A stretch of 64,000 nucleotides of DNA from Bacillota bacterium (GCA_023392615.1 JAEVYT010000039.1:235729-299728); one strand, 5' to 3'. Counted from the first letter of the stretch, positions 9,001 through 17,987 are shown. The notes: generated by a model not told the origin, from the letters alone. A program made the numbers and translations.

Positions 9001-11046
9001 TTATTTTATTGGCTTGCTGGTATCATAGATATTTGTAGCATCTTTTCCATCTCCGACACTATATACTATTTGATATGTCGCTTTAATATTTTCTTCATTC
9101 ACAGTAAAGTCCTCATTGTTACGACATTCTGCATCAACAACAATGTAGTTGATATGATTTTCTTCCACTAATTTCTTTAATTCTTGTGGTGAAGTAGCTT
9201 CAAACATTTGCTTTACCTTATGCGTACGAGTATCCGTATCATATCCGGCCGACCAAGGGAAATATGGCCATCCTTCATAAAGCATCGCGCCTCCTAACAC
9301 CACCTGATTCAAGGAATAATTAGATGTCAGGAATAAATCTTTGGAATCTGTATGGGTATTAATCCACTTTGTAAGATCAGAATCCAGATCAAGAACGATT
9401 GCTGTATCAGGGCGGTTCTTATTCAGAATTGTATAAAAATCGTAAATACCGGTTGCCGTCAAAGCAATAATTAAAAGTACGCCAACCATCTTAGCAATAA
9501 CGTCCTTCTGGTTGAGTATTTTTACTATAAAACTTGCGGCAAATATACCAAGCAAAATACAACTCATCATAATGTATTTATGATTAACTGTCACATCTAC
9601 AGTAAGTGATATCGTGAATGCGAATATTAATGGTAGCGTAAAAGCTAAAATAAGAAATCTTCTAGCTCCTCTTTCTATACAAAGTGCACCTAATATCACA
9701 AGAGGTAGAATTCCAAGTAATTTATCGAGGTAAGATGCCACTCCGAATATCGTTTTATTCTCAGCGATAAAACCAAATAAGTAGCTGGTTGATACAGGTG
9801 CATCATGGATAAATAATTTTGTTTGAAGGACTGCCATTAATACCGTTACTACGGCAACAATCGCATATTCCATTCTTCTTTTGGATAAAATCGCCATCAC
9901 AAATAAAATCAGCAAACAACATACTTGCGCTGCCCCATGAAAGAAAGCAATACTTCCGAGCATTATTGCTAGTGATAAAGTAGTTCGTAAATCGCGAACC
10001 ATCCACGCCTGCTTTGTAAAAAATAATATTTTAAATTTGTTTATCCACTTTGCAGATTGACTGCCTTCATTTTTTTGTGATTTCAAATCGTGAAACATAT
10101 CAAATAAAAGTGGCATAAATAGTATGAGTACAAAAAACATTACCGTTAATCCAAATGCAAGATGGCGCTGATTGCAATAAACATTCAGATTCCACAAGCC
10201 CCAATTTTCATTTGGTGTATCAGATATGAAATCAGTATTTTCCGATAAAGTTTTTAATACATCCGTTCCCTGAGGTATATTAGACAAAAAGGTAAATAAC
10301 GTCTTTGAGCTTCGGAATGCAAAAAATAGACAAGACAATATACCTACTGTTATCTTACCTGTTATCTTAACTGCTAATACATACAACAGCATAAAAGCAG
10401 TGATAAAGCTTATCATGCTTTCAATATTAAAGGCAAAATCGATCCGCATACCTAAGTACTCTAGATTACCGGTCAAAAACTGGAACATAAAATGATATCT
10501 AATGTCCTGACCAGCATAGTGAACATATTGCGTTGGAAAGTTGTTCCCATAGGAAAAGGATCGAATCATTCCGACATGGGGAGAAAAGTCACTAAATACG
10601 GATACACCCACATAAAGATTATGTCCGCTCACAAAAAAAGTAGTCCACATTAAGATCCCGGCAAGCAATGTTATTGCTATCACTAACGCCATTTCAATCT
10701 TTAATACTTTTCTATTATCACATAACATGGAAAAAGTTTTATTCTTTTTGTATTGATAAAATAATGCAACTGCTGTAACAAACAAGCCAACTGGTAATAC
10801 AATACAATTGGCATATAATAATGGTTCAGCTCTGTCACCAAACAGATATGCGATCAAATAAGTAGGCCAGGTCATTGCGAGTGTTCCTGTTATATACCAG
10901 GCAGGAATAAGTAATAAATATGGACTAAGATTTATCTTTCGTCCAGCATAATCTTCCTTCGTGAGCACTGATAAGTTCGGAAATGCATACGTACAGATTG
11001 CCCAACCAACTGTAAAACATAAAAAGAGGTAAAATAATCCAAGCAT
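9001..11046 (-). CDS. Large multi-spanning membrane protein, GT-C-like, related to the DUF2298 neighbour
   Basis: A 681-residue protein with about 12-14 hydrophobic segments and a C-terminal soluble domain. I do not recognise a named family directly, but its layout mirrors the DUF2298 protein two genes on: an early loop SDFSPHVGMIRSFSYGNNFP then AGQDIRYHFMFQFLTGN (compare MMRSDFMPP and LNYYYVGQFYATFL), and a tail with YEGWPYFPWSAGYDTDTR and HINYIVVDAECR (compare GWRTHEWLW and NVSYLYMGKLE). The parallel suggests two paralogous GT-C transferases. The ATG at 11046 is two bases after the upstream gene's stop and follows AGGTGG, so translation is likely coupled. Acceptor and sugar unknown. Confidence 0.7.
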   Translation of the reverse strand: MLGLFYLFLCFTVGWAICTYAFPNLSVLTKEDYAGRKINLSPYLLLIPAWYITGTLAMTWPTYLIAYLFGDRAEPLLYANCIVLPVGLFVTAVALFYQYKKNKTFSMLCDNRKVLKIEMALVIAITLLAGILMWTTFFVSGHNLYVGVSVFSDFSPHVGMIRSFSYGNNFPTQYVHYAGQDIRYHFMFQFLTGNLEYLGMRIDFAFNIESMISFITAFMLLYVLAVKITGKITVGILSCLFFAFRSSKTLFTFLSNIPQGTDVLKTLSENTDFISDTPNENWGLWNLNVYCNQRHLAFGLTVMFFVLILFMPLLFDMFHDLKSQKNEGSQSAKWINKFKILFFTKQAWMVRDLRTTLSLAIMLGSIAFFHGAAQVCCLLILFVMAILSKRRMEYAIVAVVTVLMAVLQTKLFIHDAPVSTSYLFGFIAENKTIFGVASYLDKLLGILPLVILGALCIERGARRFLILAFTLPLIFAFTISLTVDVTVNHKYIMMSCILLGIFAASFIVKILNQKDVIAKMVGVLLIIALTATGIYDFYTILNKNRPDTAIVLDLDSDLTKWINTHTDSKDLFLTSNYSLNQVVLGGAMLYEGWPYFPWSAGYDTDTRTHKVKQMFEATSPQELKKLVEENHINYIVVDAECRNNEDFTVNEENIKATYQIVYSVGDGKDATNIYDTSKPIK

Positions 11047-11048
11047 AA

Positions 11049-12086
11049 TCAATCCACCTTGCCTTCCTTATCATTCTCACTGTCATGTAAGAACTTGTCC
11101 TGATTTATCTTATGCCTGTCATCTCCTTTAACACACTTGGAAACCAGATACCTTGGTCTTCCTTTCACTTCTTTATATATTTTAGTCAAGTAAATTCCAA
11201 TCATACCCAAACTAATCATAATTGAACTTCCTATAATTAACAACAACAGGATTACCGTGGTAAAACCACTGGTAGCATTTCCTGCAAACTTCATATAAAG
11301 TGTCTGTAAACCAAGAATAATTGCACCGAAAAACATCACTAACCCTAAAACAGTAATACAATGAAGTGGTACGGAAGTATATGAGGTTATGGCATCCACT
11401 GCCAATCGAATCAATCGTACTAACGACCACTTTGTCTTGCCGTTAACACGCTCGGCCACATCAAAATCGATCTGTTTCCGGTCAAATCCCAGCCAAGCTG
11501 TCATTCCGCGAAAGAACAGTGCGCGTTCCGGCATCTCCTTCCAAGCTTCAATCACTTTACGATCCATTAATTTAAAATCTGATGCTTTACCCAGATTAAT
11601 ATCAGAGGTTCGATATATAATATAGTAGAAGAATTTTGCACATGTTTTATAGAACTTATTCTCTTTCCCCCTGGAGCTTTTGACGCCTTCCACAACATCA
11701 TATCCCTCATCTCTCCAAGCTTTAACCATCTCAGGAATAATCTCCGGTGGATGCTGCAAATCTGCGTCCATAACTAATACCATATCACCATCCGCATATT
11801 CAAGCCCTGCACATAATGCGGATTCCTTACCGAAATTCCTACTAAGCCTGAGTGCTGTTACATTCGTCATATCCGTTGTGAGCTTCTTCATCTCTTCCCA
11901 TGAATTATCCCGTGACCCATCATCTATCAGAACAAATTCATGTATGATATTATTTTTATTTAGAATTTCACTGATTGCAGAGATAGAACTTCGTATATGG
12001 CTTCCCTCTTGATATACAGGAATAACCAAAGATAATTTTGAATTATGCGTTCTATCCATATCTGTGCTATAAATTTTGGTTGCCAT
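11049..12086 (-). CDS. Polyprenyl-phosphate glycosyltransferase, GtrB/ArnC-like, with two C-terminal membrane helices
   Basis: A 345-residue GT2 enzyme. The GT-A domain shows LSLVIPVYQEGSHIRSSI, VLIDDGSRDNSWEEM, ALRLSRNFGKESALCAGL, the metal motif VMDADLQHPPE, and the acceptor loop RALFFRGMTAWLGF. Two helices follow (about 230-255 and 265-295: VLGLVMFFGAIILGL and VILLLLIIGSSIMIS). This architecture is that of bactoprenol-phosphate glucosyl- or aminoarabinosyl-type transferases (GtrB, ArnC, DPM1). It should load a sugar on undecaprenyl phosphate at the inner face. The ATG at 12086 follows AAGGTAATGT. It is the first gene of the operon; a -10-like TATAAT lies at 12129-12134. Confidence 0.88.
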   Translation of the reverse strand: MATKIYSTDMDRTHNSKLSLVIPVYQEGSHIRSSISAISEILNKNNIIHEFVLIDDGSRDNSWEEMKKLTTDMTNVTALRLSRNFGKESALCAGLEYADGDMVLVMDADLQHPPEIIPEMVKAWRDEGYDVVEGVKSSRGKENKFYKTCAKFFYYIIYRTSDINLGKASDFKLMDRKVIEAWKEMPERALFFRGMTAWLGFDRKQIDFDVAERVNGKTKWSLVRLIRLAVDAITSYTSVPLHCITVLGLVMFFGAIILGLQTLYMKFAGNATSGFTTVILLLLIIGSSIMISLGMIGIYLTKIYKEVKGRPRYLVSKCVKGDDRHKINQDKFLHDSENDKEGKVD

Positions 12087-12202
12087 ACATTACCTTCTTT
12101 ATCAACATTTAGCTAAATCGCTGTTCCTATTATACATGATTTCCTTTACATTTACCATGTTTTTGTAATATTTTAATAAATTTACACAGTTTGGACACAA
12201 AG

Positions 12203-14239
12203 CTATAATGTATTATTATTACGGTTTAATATTTTTTCCTCGAGTGATGGATTTTCCTGAAATATCTTGTCTACTTCTTTGTCTGATAGATTTTTCACCG
12301 CATCCGATGCAGCCTTTAATATGCTTGCATCAGTGAAAATATCGCCTAATTTGAAATCCATATCACCACTCTGTCTTATTCCGAAGATATCTCCGGGTCC
12401 TCTAAGCTTAAGATCCTCACTGGCAATAAAAAAACCATCATTGGATTTATTCAGTATCCCTAGTCGTTCCCATGCATCACGGCTACTGCTGCCACAGATG
12501 AAGATACAGTAAGACTGGTGGCTTCCTCGTCCAACACGCCCTCTTAGCTGATGTAACTGAGCCAGTCCGAAACGCTCCGCATTCTCCACCATCATTACTG
12601 TGGCGTTTGGAACATTCACACCGACTTCTACTACCGTTGTTGATACAAGCACTTGAATCTCTCCTCTAGCGAAGCGATCCATCACCTCATTTTTACTCTT
12701 TGGCTTCATTTTACCATGAATATATTCTACCACTACACTAGGAGAAAGTGATGTTCTTAACGTTTCTGTGTATTCAATCACATTCTCTGCCTCGATTTCT
12801 TCACTCTCCTCCACCATCGGACAGATTACATAAACTTGTCTTCCTTCCGAAACCTGGCTATTGATAAATCGATATGCACTCGGACGATAATTCGTATCCA
12901 CTACACAGTTTTTAATCGGTAAACGCTGAGCCGGAAGCTCGTCCACCACTGATATATCCAGATCTCCGTACAATATGATCGCTAACGTTCTTGGAATTGG
13001 AGTCGCGCTCATAACCAGTACATGTGGATTCCCTCCCTTGTTCATAAGCGTCTCTCTTTGTTTCACACCAAAGCGGTGCTGCTCATCCGTGATTACAAGT
13101 CCAAGATTATCATATTCCACTTTCTCTTGAATCAATGCGTGCGTGCCTACTATAATATCCACTTTATGAGCTTTAATTTCTTCATAGGCGAGACGTTTTT
13201 CCTTTGCAGTTTGGGAACCGACCAGCAGGCAGACACGAATCCCGAAGGAGGATAGCATATCCTGTAAAGATTTGTCATGTTGCTTTGCTAATACTTCAGT
13301 TGGGACCATAAAGCATGCCTGATAACCGTTCTTTACCGCCATTAATAGCGCCAGTATCGCTAATATGGTTTTACCACATCCAACGTCACCCTGTATTAAA
13401 CGATTCATCACATATTCGCCTTTCAGATCCTTCTGAATTTCCTTCCATACACGCAGCTGTGCATTCGTTAGCGGATAGGGAAGTGTCCTAATCAGTTCAT
13501 TACATTCCTCCCCGTCTCTCATTTGTTTATCTGACAACTGAACAGTTTTTTTATCCTTTAACTTACGTAAAGCTAATGTATATAGAAAGAACTCATCAAA
13601 TACAAGTCTTTGTCTAGCCTTCATCATTCCTTCTCTATCCTTTGGAAAATGCACCTCTTTTAATGCCTTTGTTCGTTCCATTAATGCAAGTTCCTTCACC
13701 AAAGGCTTCGGGATGTAATCCTTAGCAAAAGTCAGCTCACTCAAGGCCAGTTTCATGGATTTTGAAATCAACGTATTCGTTAACCCTTCCGTAAGTGGAT
13801 AAATTGGTTGTAAAATCTTAAGGAGACGGTAATAATCTTCCCTTTGGTATATGGCTGGTTGTTCTATTACTACCACTCCGTTCTTTCGTATTGCTTTCCC
13901 TCGAAATATGTAATGAAACCCGGAGCGGAGTGTCTTCTGTAAAAACGGCATATTAAACCAAGTCAAATTCACTACTCCTGAGGAATCCTTCACCTGTGCA
14001 TTCAAAATCTGATGATTTCTTATCTTCTTTATCTTAGGAGAAGCAGTTAATGATGCTTCGATTGCTGCTGTCATTCCTTCATTAATTGCAGAGATCGCCA
14101 CCGGACGTTCAAACTCCTCGTAACCTCTCGGGTAATGCTCTACCAAATCCTGTACCGTCTCTATTCCTAGCTTATAAAAGAGCTTTTCCGTCTTTTCACC
14201 TATTCCTTTTATCACAGTTATCTTTTCAAACGCTTCCAA
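12203..14239 (-). CDS. recG: ATP-dependent DNA helicase RecG
   Basis: A 678-residue helicase that remodels stalled replication forks and branch-migrates Holliday junctions. The N-terminal helix-hairpin region (VIKGIGEKTEKLFYKLGI) and OB-type wedge domain precede the motor. Motor motifs are GDVGCGKT (Walker A, near residue 290), TDEQHRFG (DExH), MSATPIPRTLA, and QLRGRVGRG near the C terminus. The start is TTG at 14239, five bases after a strong GGAGGTGA, with no better ATG. It sits downstream of the fakA/asp23 region as in Bacillus, but in this genome a GntR-ABC cluster and DUF1653 gene are inserted between. Confidence 0.96.
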   Translation of the reverse strand: MEAFEKITVIKGIGEKTEKLFYKLGIETVQDLVEHYPRGYEEFERPVAISAINEGMTAAIEASLTASPKIKKIRNHQILNAQVKDSSGVVNLTWFNMPFLQKTLRSGFHYIFRGKAIRKNGVVVIEQPAIYQREDYYRLLKILQPIYPLTEGLTNTLISKSMKLALSELTFAKDYIPKPLVKELALMERTKALKEVHFPKDREGMMKARQRLVFDEFFLYTLALRKLKDKKTVQLSDKQMRDGEECNELIRTLPYPLTNAQLRVWKEIQKDLKGEYVMNRLIQGDVGCGKTILAILALLMAVKNGYQACFMVPTEVLAKQHDKSLQDMLSSFGIRVCLLVGSQTAKEKRLAYEEIKAHKVDIIVGTHALIQEKVEYDNLGLVITDEQHRFGVKQRETLMNKGGNPHVLVMSATPIPRTLAIILYGDLDISVVDELPAQRLPIKNCVVDTNYRPSAYRFINSQVSEGRQVYVICPMVEESEEIEAENVIEYTETLRTSLSPSVVVEYIHGKMKPKSKNEVMDRFARGEIQVLVSTTVVEVGVNVPNATVMMVENAERFGLAQLHQLRGRVGRGSHQSYCIFICGSSSRDAWERLGILNKSNDGFFIASEDLKLRGPGDIFGIRQSGDMDFKLGDIFTDASILKAASDAVKNLSDKEVDKIFQENPSLEEKILNRNNNTL

Positions 14240-14346
14240 GCTCTCACCTCCATTATTAATAAATCACTATTTTAGCTTATTTCACATTGCTTTTATTATA
14301 AACGATACCATTTCATAAAAAAAGTAAATATTTTTTAAATTACCTA

Positions 14347-14375
14347 TTGACTTTCCAAATATTTGATTGTATTAT
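14347..14375 (+). promoter_or_regulatory. Sigma-A-type promoter of the GntR-ABC operon
   Basis: TTGACT at 14347-14352 and TATTAT at 14370-14375 are separated by 17 bases, close to the vegetative consensus. The predicted start site near 14382 falls inside the operator described next. The first gene starts at 14440. Confidence 0.75.
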
Positions 14376-14395
14376 TGTATTAACAACTTAATACA
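14376..14395 (+). promoter_or_regulatory. Palindromic operator over the transcription start
   Basis: TGTATTA (14376-14382) and TAATACA (14389-14395) are perfect inverted arms around a 6-base spacer, directly after the -10 box. GntR/YtrA-family repressors bind such sites and control their own operon, so autoregulation by the product of the gene at 14440 is likely. A further GTA...TAC pair follows at about 14397-14410. Confidence 0.6.
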
Positions 14396-14439
14396 GTAGT
14401 ACAGTGATACAGCATCAATATAGAAAGGAGCTAAAAATT

Positions 14440-14808
14440 ATGAAATGGGAACTTAATACTGAACGACCTGTATATGTTCAATTAATCGAACAGATTCAGG
14501 CAGGCATCATATCAGGAAATTTTAAACCAGGTGATAAGCTCCCCTCGGTTAGAGATTTGGCAGCAGAAGCCATGGTTAATCCGAACACAATGCAAAAAGC
14601 ATTGTCAGAGCTCGAAAGAACCGGGCTAATTTATACCAACAGAACCAGCGGTAGATTCATCACCTCTGATGACACCATGATCAAACAACTGAAAGGATTA
14701 TCCGCAAGAGATCTCGTAGAGGAGTTCATCACAAAGATGAAGCAACTAGGCTATGAACCGGAAGAAACCTTAACACTCGTAACTGAAGTGATTCAAAAAG
14801 AAAAATAA
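14440..14808 (+). CDS. GntR-family transcriptional regulator (YtrA/YhcF type)
   Basis: A 122-residue regulator. The winged-helix DNA-binding domain covers almost the whole protein: RPVYVQLIEQIQAGIISGNF, KLPSVRDLAAEAMVNPNTMQ (the recognition helix region) and LERTGLIYTNRTSGRFI. The C-terminal tail is only about 45 residues, as in the YtrA subfamily that controls neighbouring ABC transporters and often responds to cell-envelope stress. The ATG at 14440 follows AAAGGAGCTAAAAATT; an upstream in-frame ATG at 14404 lacks a site. The ABC genes follow at once. Ligand unknown. Confidence 0.9.
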   Translation: MKWELNTERPVYVQLIEQIQAGIISGNFKPGDKLPSVRDLAAEAMVNPNTMQKALSELERTGLIYTNRTSGRFITSDDTMIKQLKGLSARDLVEEFITKMKQLGYEPEETLTLVTEVIQKEK

Positions 14809-14835
14809 GCGATTAAGCAGATGGGAGAATGTAAA

Positions 14836-15534
14836 ATGAATGCAATTTTAGAATGTAAAGCATTAACCAAACAATTTGGCGGCCTAAAAGCTTTGAAATC
14901 CATTGACCTCACACTTGAACGAGGACGTATCATTGGATTATTAGGACCAAATGGTAGTGGTAAATCAACACTAATCAAATTAATTAACGGACTATTAGTT
15001 CCGAATGAGGGCGAGATTCTAGTAGGAGGATCAAAACCCGGTCCTGAGAGTAAAAAAATCGTATCATATTTACCGGAAAGAACATATTTACCGGAATGGA
15101 TGAAAGTGTCCGATACCATCGAATTCTTCGAAGATTTTTATAAAGATTTTGATAAGAAGAAAGCATATGATATGCTATCAAGACTTCAACTGGATCCAAA
15201 TCGTAGATTGAAGACATTATCCAAAGGTACAAAAGAGAAGGTACAGTTAATTCTGGTAATGAGCCGTAATGCTGATCTCTATTGTCTGGATGAACCCATT
15301 GGCGGTGTAGACCCGGCTGCAAGAGATTATATCCTTAACACTATCATCTCCAACTATAACGAGAATGCTACCGTACTAATCTCCACTCACCTAATCTCTG
15401 ATATAGAGCAGGTGCTTGATGAAGTAGTATTTATCAAAAACGGAACAATCACACTTCAGTCAACTGTAGACGATATTCGTTCCAAGGAAGGTAAATCCGT
15501 AGATGCATTATTTAGGGAGGTATTCAAATGTTAG
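14836..15534 (+). CDS. ABC transporter ATP-binding protein (YtrB-like)
   Basis: A 232-residue ATPase subunit of an ABC-2 type exporter. Motifs are Walker A GPNGSGKST (about residue 35), a diverged signature LSKGTKEKVQ instead of LSGGQ (about 130), Walker B LYCLDEPIGGVDPAA (about 150) and the switch His in STHLI. The diverged signature is usual for the GntR-linked YtrB/EcsA-like subfamily. The ATG at 14836 follows GGGAG by eight bases; the ATG at 14821 has no site. Its stop overlaps the permease start by seven bases. Confidence 0.9.
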   Translation: MNAILECKALTKQFGGLKALKSIDLTLERGRIIGLLGPNGSGKSTLIKLINGLLVPNEGEILVGGSKPGPESKKIVSYLPERTYLPEWMKVSDTIEFFEDFYKDFDKKKAYDMLSRLQLDPNRRLKTLSKGTKEKVQLILVMSRNADLYCLDEPIGGVDPAARDYILNTIISNYNENATVLISTHLISDIEQVLDEVVFIKNGTITLQSTVDDIRSKEGKSVDALFREVFKC

Positions 15535-16313
15535 GAAAATTATTAAAACATGAATTTAAGGCAACCTCAAGATTGTTGCTACCTGTATTTTTAATCTTAG
15601 CTGTATTTACATTAATGGATCGAATCGTATTAAGCCTTGATATATTCCATGGAGCATTAGCATTTATCCCCGGAATTATAACCTTTGTGTTTGTACTAAG
15701 TATTATCGGCGTTATTGTAGTATCTTTTATAATTATTGTAATTCGTTTCTACAAAAACCTCGTTAAGGATGAAGGCTATCTCATGTTTACCCTGCCAACC
15801 AATCCAAGTCAACTAATCACTTCCAAGTTGATAGTTGCTACGGTATGGAGCATTGCAAGTATCCTTGCATGTGGATTAGCAATCTTTATTGTGGCTACCT
15901 TTAAAGTAAATCCTGACGAAATAGCTACCGGGTTTCACACATTTTTCAGGGAACTCTTCCTGCAATTAGATGGCGATGGCGTTCTACTGATTATAGAATT
16001 TTTTGTTATTTTACTTCTCGGATTGATTAATAACATCCTGCTAGTTTATGTCTCCATAGCCTTAGGTCAATTATTTAATGGTCATAAATTATTAGGTTCC
16101 ATCGTTAGTTTTATCAGTATCAATATCGGATTACAAATATTATCCAGCGTACTAATGGCTATTCTTGGTGTTATATTTAAGGATGCCCTCGAAACAATTA
16201 CCATAATACCACATATGATTTTACCGGGTATTATTGTAATAACTTTATTACTCAATGCTGCTTACTATTTTGTAACCAATTTGATCTTTAGAAGAAAGCT
16301 TAACTTAGAATAG
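15528..16313 (+). CDS. ABC-2 type transporter membrane protein
   Basis: A 261-residue membrane protein with about six predicted helices (e.g. residues 18-40, 44-75, 100-125, 140-165, 175-200 and 225-250), no ATPase motifs and few charges in the helices. It overlaps the ATPase gene by seven bases and so is the partner permease. The set GntR, ATPase, permease matches envelope-stress ABC modules of Firmicutes; what is moved is not known. Confidence 0.82.
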   Translation: MLGKLLKHEFKATSRLLLPVFLILAVFTLMDRIVLSLDIFHGALAFIPGIITFVFVLSIIGVIVVSFIIIVIRFYKNLVKDEGYLMFTLPTNPSQLITSKLIVATVWSIASILACGLAIFIVATFKVNPDEIATGFHTFFRELFLQLDGDGVLLIIEFFVILLLGLINNILLVYVSIALGQLFNGHKLLGSIVSFISINIGLQILSSVLMAILGVIFKDALETITIIPHMILPGIIVITLLLNAAYYFVTNLIFRRKLNLE

Positions 16314-16377
16314 TAAATAAGTCGGCGAAAAGAATAATATTTTATAAAAATGATTTATTATTAAGAAAGGACGCCAT

Positions 16378-16746
16378 ATGAAGAAAGTTCTGTTACCATG
16401 TTTAATTATTCTTGTACTATTATTTACCGGATGTTCCGGCTCCCTTCAAATTGGAGCGATCGAAACCAACTCCAAACATGAGATGCATGCTTCCTATTAT
16501 GAACTAGATGGAACAAAAACCAGGTCCGTTACCGTGAAAGAAGGAGAACCGATAGATGTCTCTATGGTTATCGTTACTAAGAAAGGGTCTATTGATGTTC
16601 TCATCTACAAGGATAAAAATGAAAATCAATACGAAGGTCATGCACTTGCAAGCACCTCTTCAAAAATAACGCTTAAAGATCCAGGTACCTACACAATAAA
16701 GGTTATTGCAAAGAAGCACCGCGGTAGTTACACTTTTAAGTGGTAA
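16378..16746 (+). CDS. Small lipoprotein
   Basis: A 122-residue protein with a lipoprotein signal peptide, MKKVLLPCLIILVLLFTGCS, where LFTGC is the lipobox and Cys19 is the lipidated residue. The mature part is about 100 residues and beta-rich in appearance (SMVIVTKKGSIDVLIY, PGTYTIKVIAKKHRGSYTF), like small exported beta-sandwich proteins. It follows the permease by 64 bases with AAGGACGCCAT upstream and is probably the last or next-to-last gene of the operon. I do not recognise a named family. Confidence 0.75.
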   Translation: MKKVLLPCLIILVLLFTGCSGSLQIGAIETNSKHEMHASYYELDGTKTRSVTVKEGEPIDVSMVIVTKKGSIDVLIYKDKNENQYEGHALASTSSKITLKDPGTYTIKVIAKKHRGSYTFKW

Positions 16747-16795
16747 TCCAAAGTTTATACAACAAAACATAACGAAATATTAAGAGGAAAAGTTA

Positions 16796-16990
16796 ATGCA
16801 CAAATATAAAGTTTTTACTTGGAGATTTGATTTAAACAGCTCTGAAGAATTAGAAGACACTTTAAATGATTATGCAAAAGAAGGTTGGAGAATATGTAAC
16901 ATCATATCAAATGTAAAAGGAAGTGGAGGCGCAATATTTTCTTCGACAGATGGGAATGAAGCTACCTTTATCTTGGAAAACAATATTTAA
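16796..16990 (+). CDS. DUF4177 domain protein
   Basis: A 64-residue protein that matches the pattern of DUF4177: a short strand at the N terminus (YKVFTWRFD), a helix ending in LNDYAKEGWRICNII, and a closing strand (ATFILEN). Such proteins are small, cytosolic and uncharacterised. AAGAGGAAAAGTTA precedes the ATG. It is 49 bases after the lipoprotein gene and converges with the DUF1653 gene across a repeat element. Confidence 0.7.
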   Translation: MHKYKVFTWRFDLNSSEELEDTLNDYAKEGWRICNIISNVKGSGGAIFSSTDGNEATFILENNI

Positions 16991-17018
16991 TTTTATCAAC
17001 AGACATAATTACTTCCTC

Positions 17019-17151
17019 AAAAAGGGGATGTTGTAAAATAAAAAATTAGTCGGAATAATGTTTTTAGCCATATACACTGCTCTCCATACCAAGTACATGA
17101 CATATAACATTGTTCCATAAACGAATTATTATTTTACAACATCCCTTTTAT
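17019..17151. repeat. Inverted-repeat element, copy A
   Basis: About 133 bp with terminal arms AAAAGGGGATGTTGTAAAATA and its near-perfect complement ending at 17151 (one extra G on the left). Inside the arms a second weak pairing involves AATTAGT-GGAATAATGTT and AACATTGTTCC-ACGAATT. It lies between the convergent DUF4177 and DUF1653 genes, so it may also terminate transcription from both sides. It shares both ends, but not the middle, with 39337-39486. Confidence 0.75.
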
Positions 17152-17160
17152 CATTGGAAC

Positions 17161-17808
17161 TTATCTTAATCTTCTGTCTTCAAAGCGACTCATTGCCTGT
17201 AAACAATAGACCAACTCACTTATTCGTTTATCTAGCGGACCATCATCTACCGAGCAATCAAGCGAAACTGCCATATCATTAATTAATCGGTCATTTAGAT
17301 GCTTCGTGTTCGAGGTTAATACTTCAAGTTTTTTGCTATAGGAGGATGCATCTAAGAACTTAAGTAATAATAAATTAACAGACTCGTTTGTTTCAGGAAC
17401 TCGATCTGCAATATTCTCAGAGCCGACCAATCCAGAATTATCCATGGATAATACAGTGTAATTTCTTGTATCTTCCGTCAATGAATTCTGACTGCTAAGA
17501 TGGTTCTCACCCTGACCACCATATTCGTGATCAACTTCAACCTTCGTCTGAGGTTCAACATTTTCCACTTCCGTTTTTCTGCGCTCAAAACGATATTTTT
17601 GCTTCACCTCAGGGTATTTAATATGATCCACTTCGCTTACAAACATCTCCAGAGGCCTTACATATGTTTTAAAATCTCCATAGAGCGCCTGATAAACAAC
17701 CATCCGCTCACCTGTCTCACTATCAATAGCCACTGTAATAATTTGATAAAGTTTGTCCTTAAAATGCTGATATATTTCGCCCGGCTTTGGCATGCGCGTT
17801 AATTCCAT
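17161..17808 (-). CDS. DUF1653 domain protein with unknown C-terminal region
   Basis: A 215-residue protein. Residues 1-60 form a DUF1653 domain: PKPGEIYQHFKDKLYQIITV, ERMVVYQALYGDFKTYVRP and the MFVSEVDHIKYPEVKQ ending. This small beta domain is common in bacteria and its role is unknown. The remaining 150 residues are charged and low in hydrophobicity and I do not recognise them. The ATG at 17808 is nine bases past GGAAAGG; the ATG at 17817 would touch that site. Confidence 0.75.
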   Translation of the reverse strand: MELTRMPKPGEIYQHFKDKLYQIITVAIDSETGERMVVYQALYGDFKTYVRPLEMFVSEVDHIKYPEVKQKYRFERRKTEVENVEPQTKVEVDHEYGGQGENHLSSQNSLTEDTRNYTVLSMDNSGLVGSENIADRVPETNESVNLLLLKFLDASSYSKKLEVLTSNTKHLNDRLINDMAVSLDCSVDDGPLDKRISELVYCLQAMSRFEDRRLR

Positions 17809-17904
17809 GCTTCTCATCCTTTCCCACTAATATATAATTTTTCCCATTATTTGTTGTGGGGCATTCTAATCTTTTATCAACAAAACTGTTCTTTTCTATT
17901 TGCT

Positions 17905-17954
17905 TTATCCACAATTATTTAACACTTAAGAACAGTACCTGCCTCTTATCCACA
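17905..17954 (+). promoter_or_regulatory. Two perfect DnaA boxes
   Basis: TTATCCACA occurs at 17905-17913 and again at 17946-17954 in the same orientation, 41 bases apart, inside the 246-base gap between the DUF1653 gene and the fakA terminator. Both match the high-affinity DnaA box exactly. There is no dnaA, dnaN or AT-rich unwinding element nearby, so this is not oriC; DnaA titration or control of the neighbouring DUF1653 gene is possible. Another exact copy is at 49076-49084. Confidence 0.5.
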
Positions 17955-17987
17955 TAGCATAATCGAAATCTAGAAATCAAAGATAAA

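Noticed and set aside
17880..17960. Replication origin
   Set aside because: Only two DnaA boxes, no dnaA, dnaN or recF, and no AT-rich unwinding region beside them.
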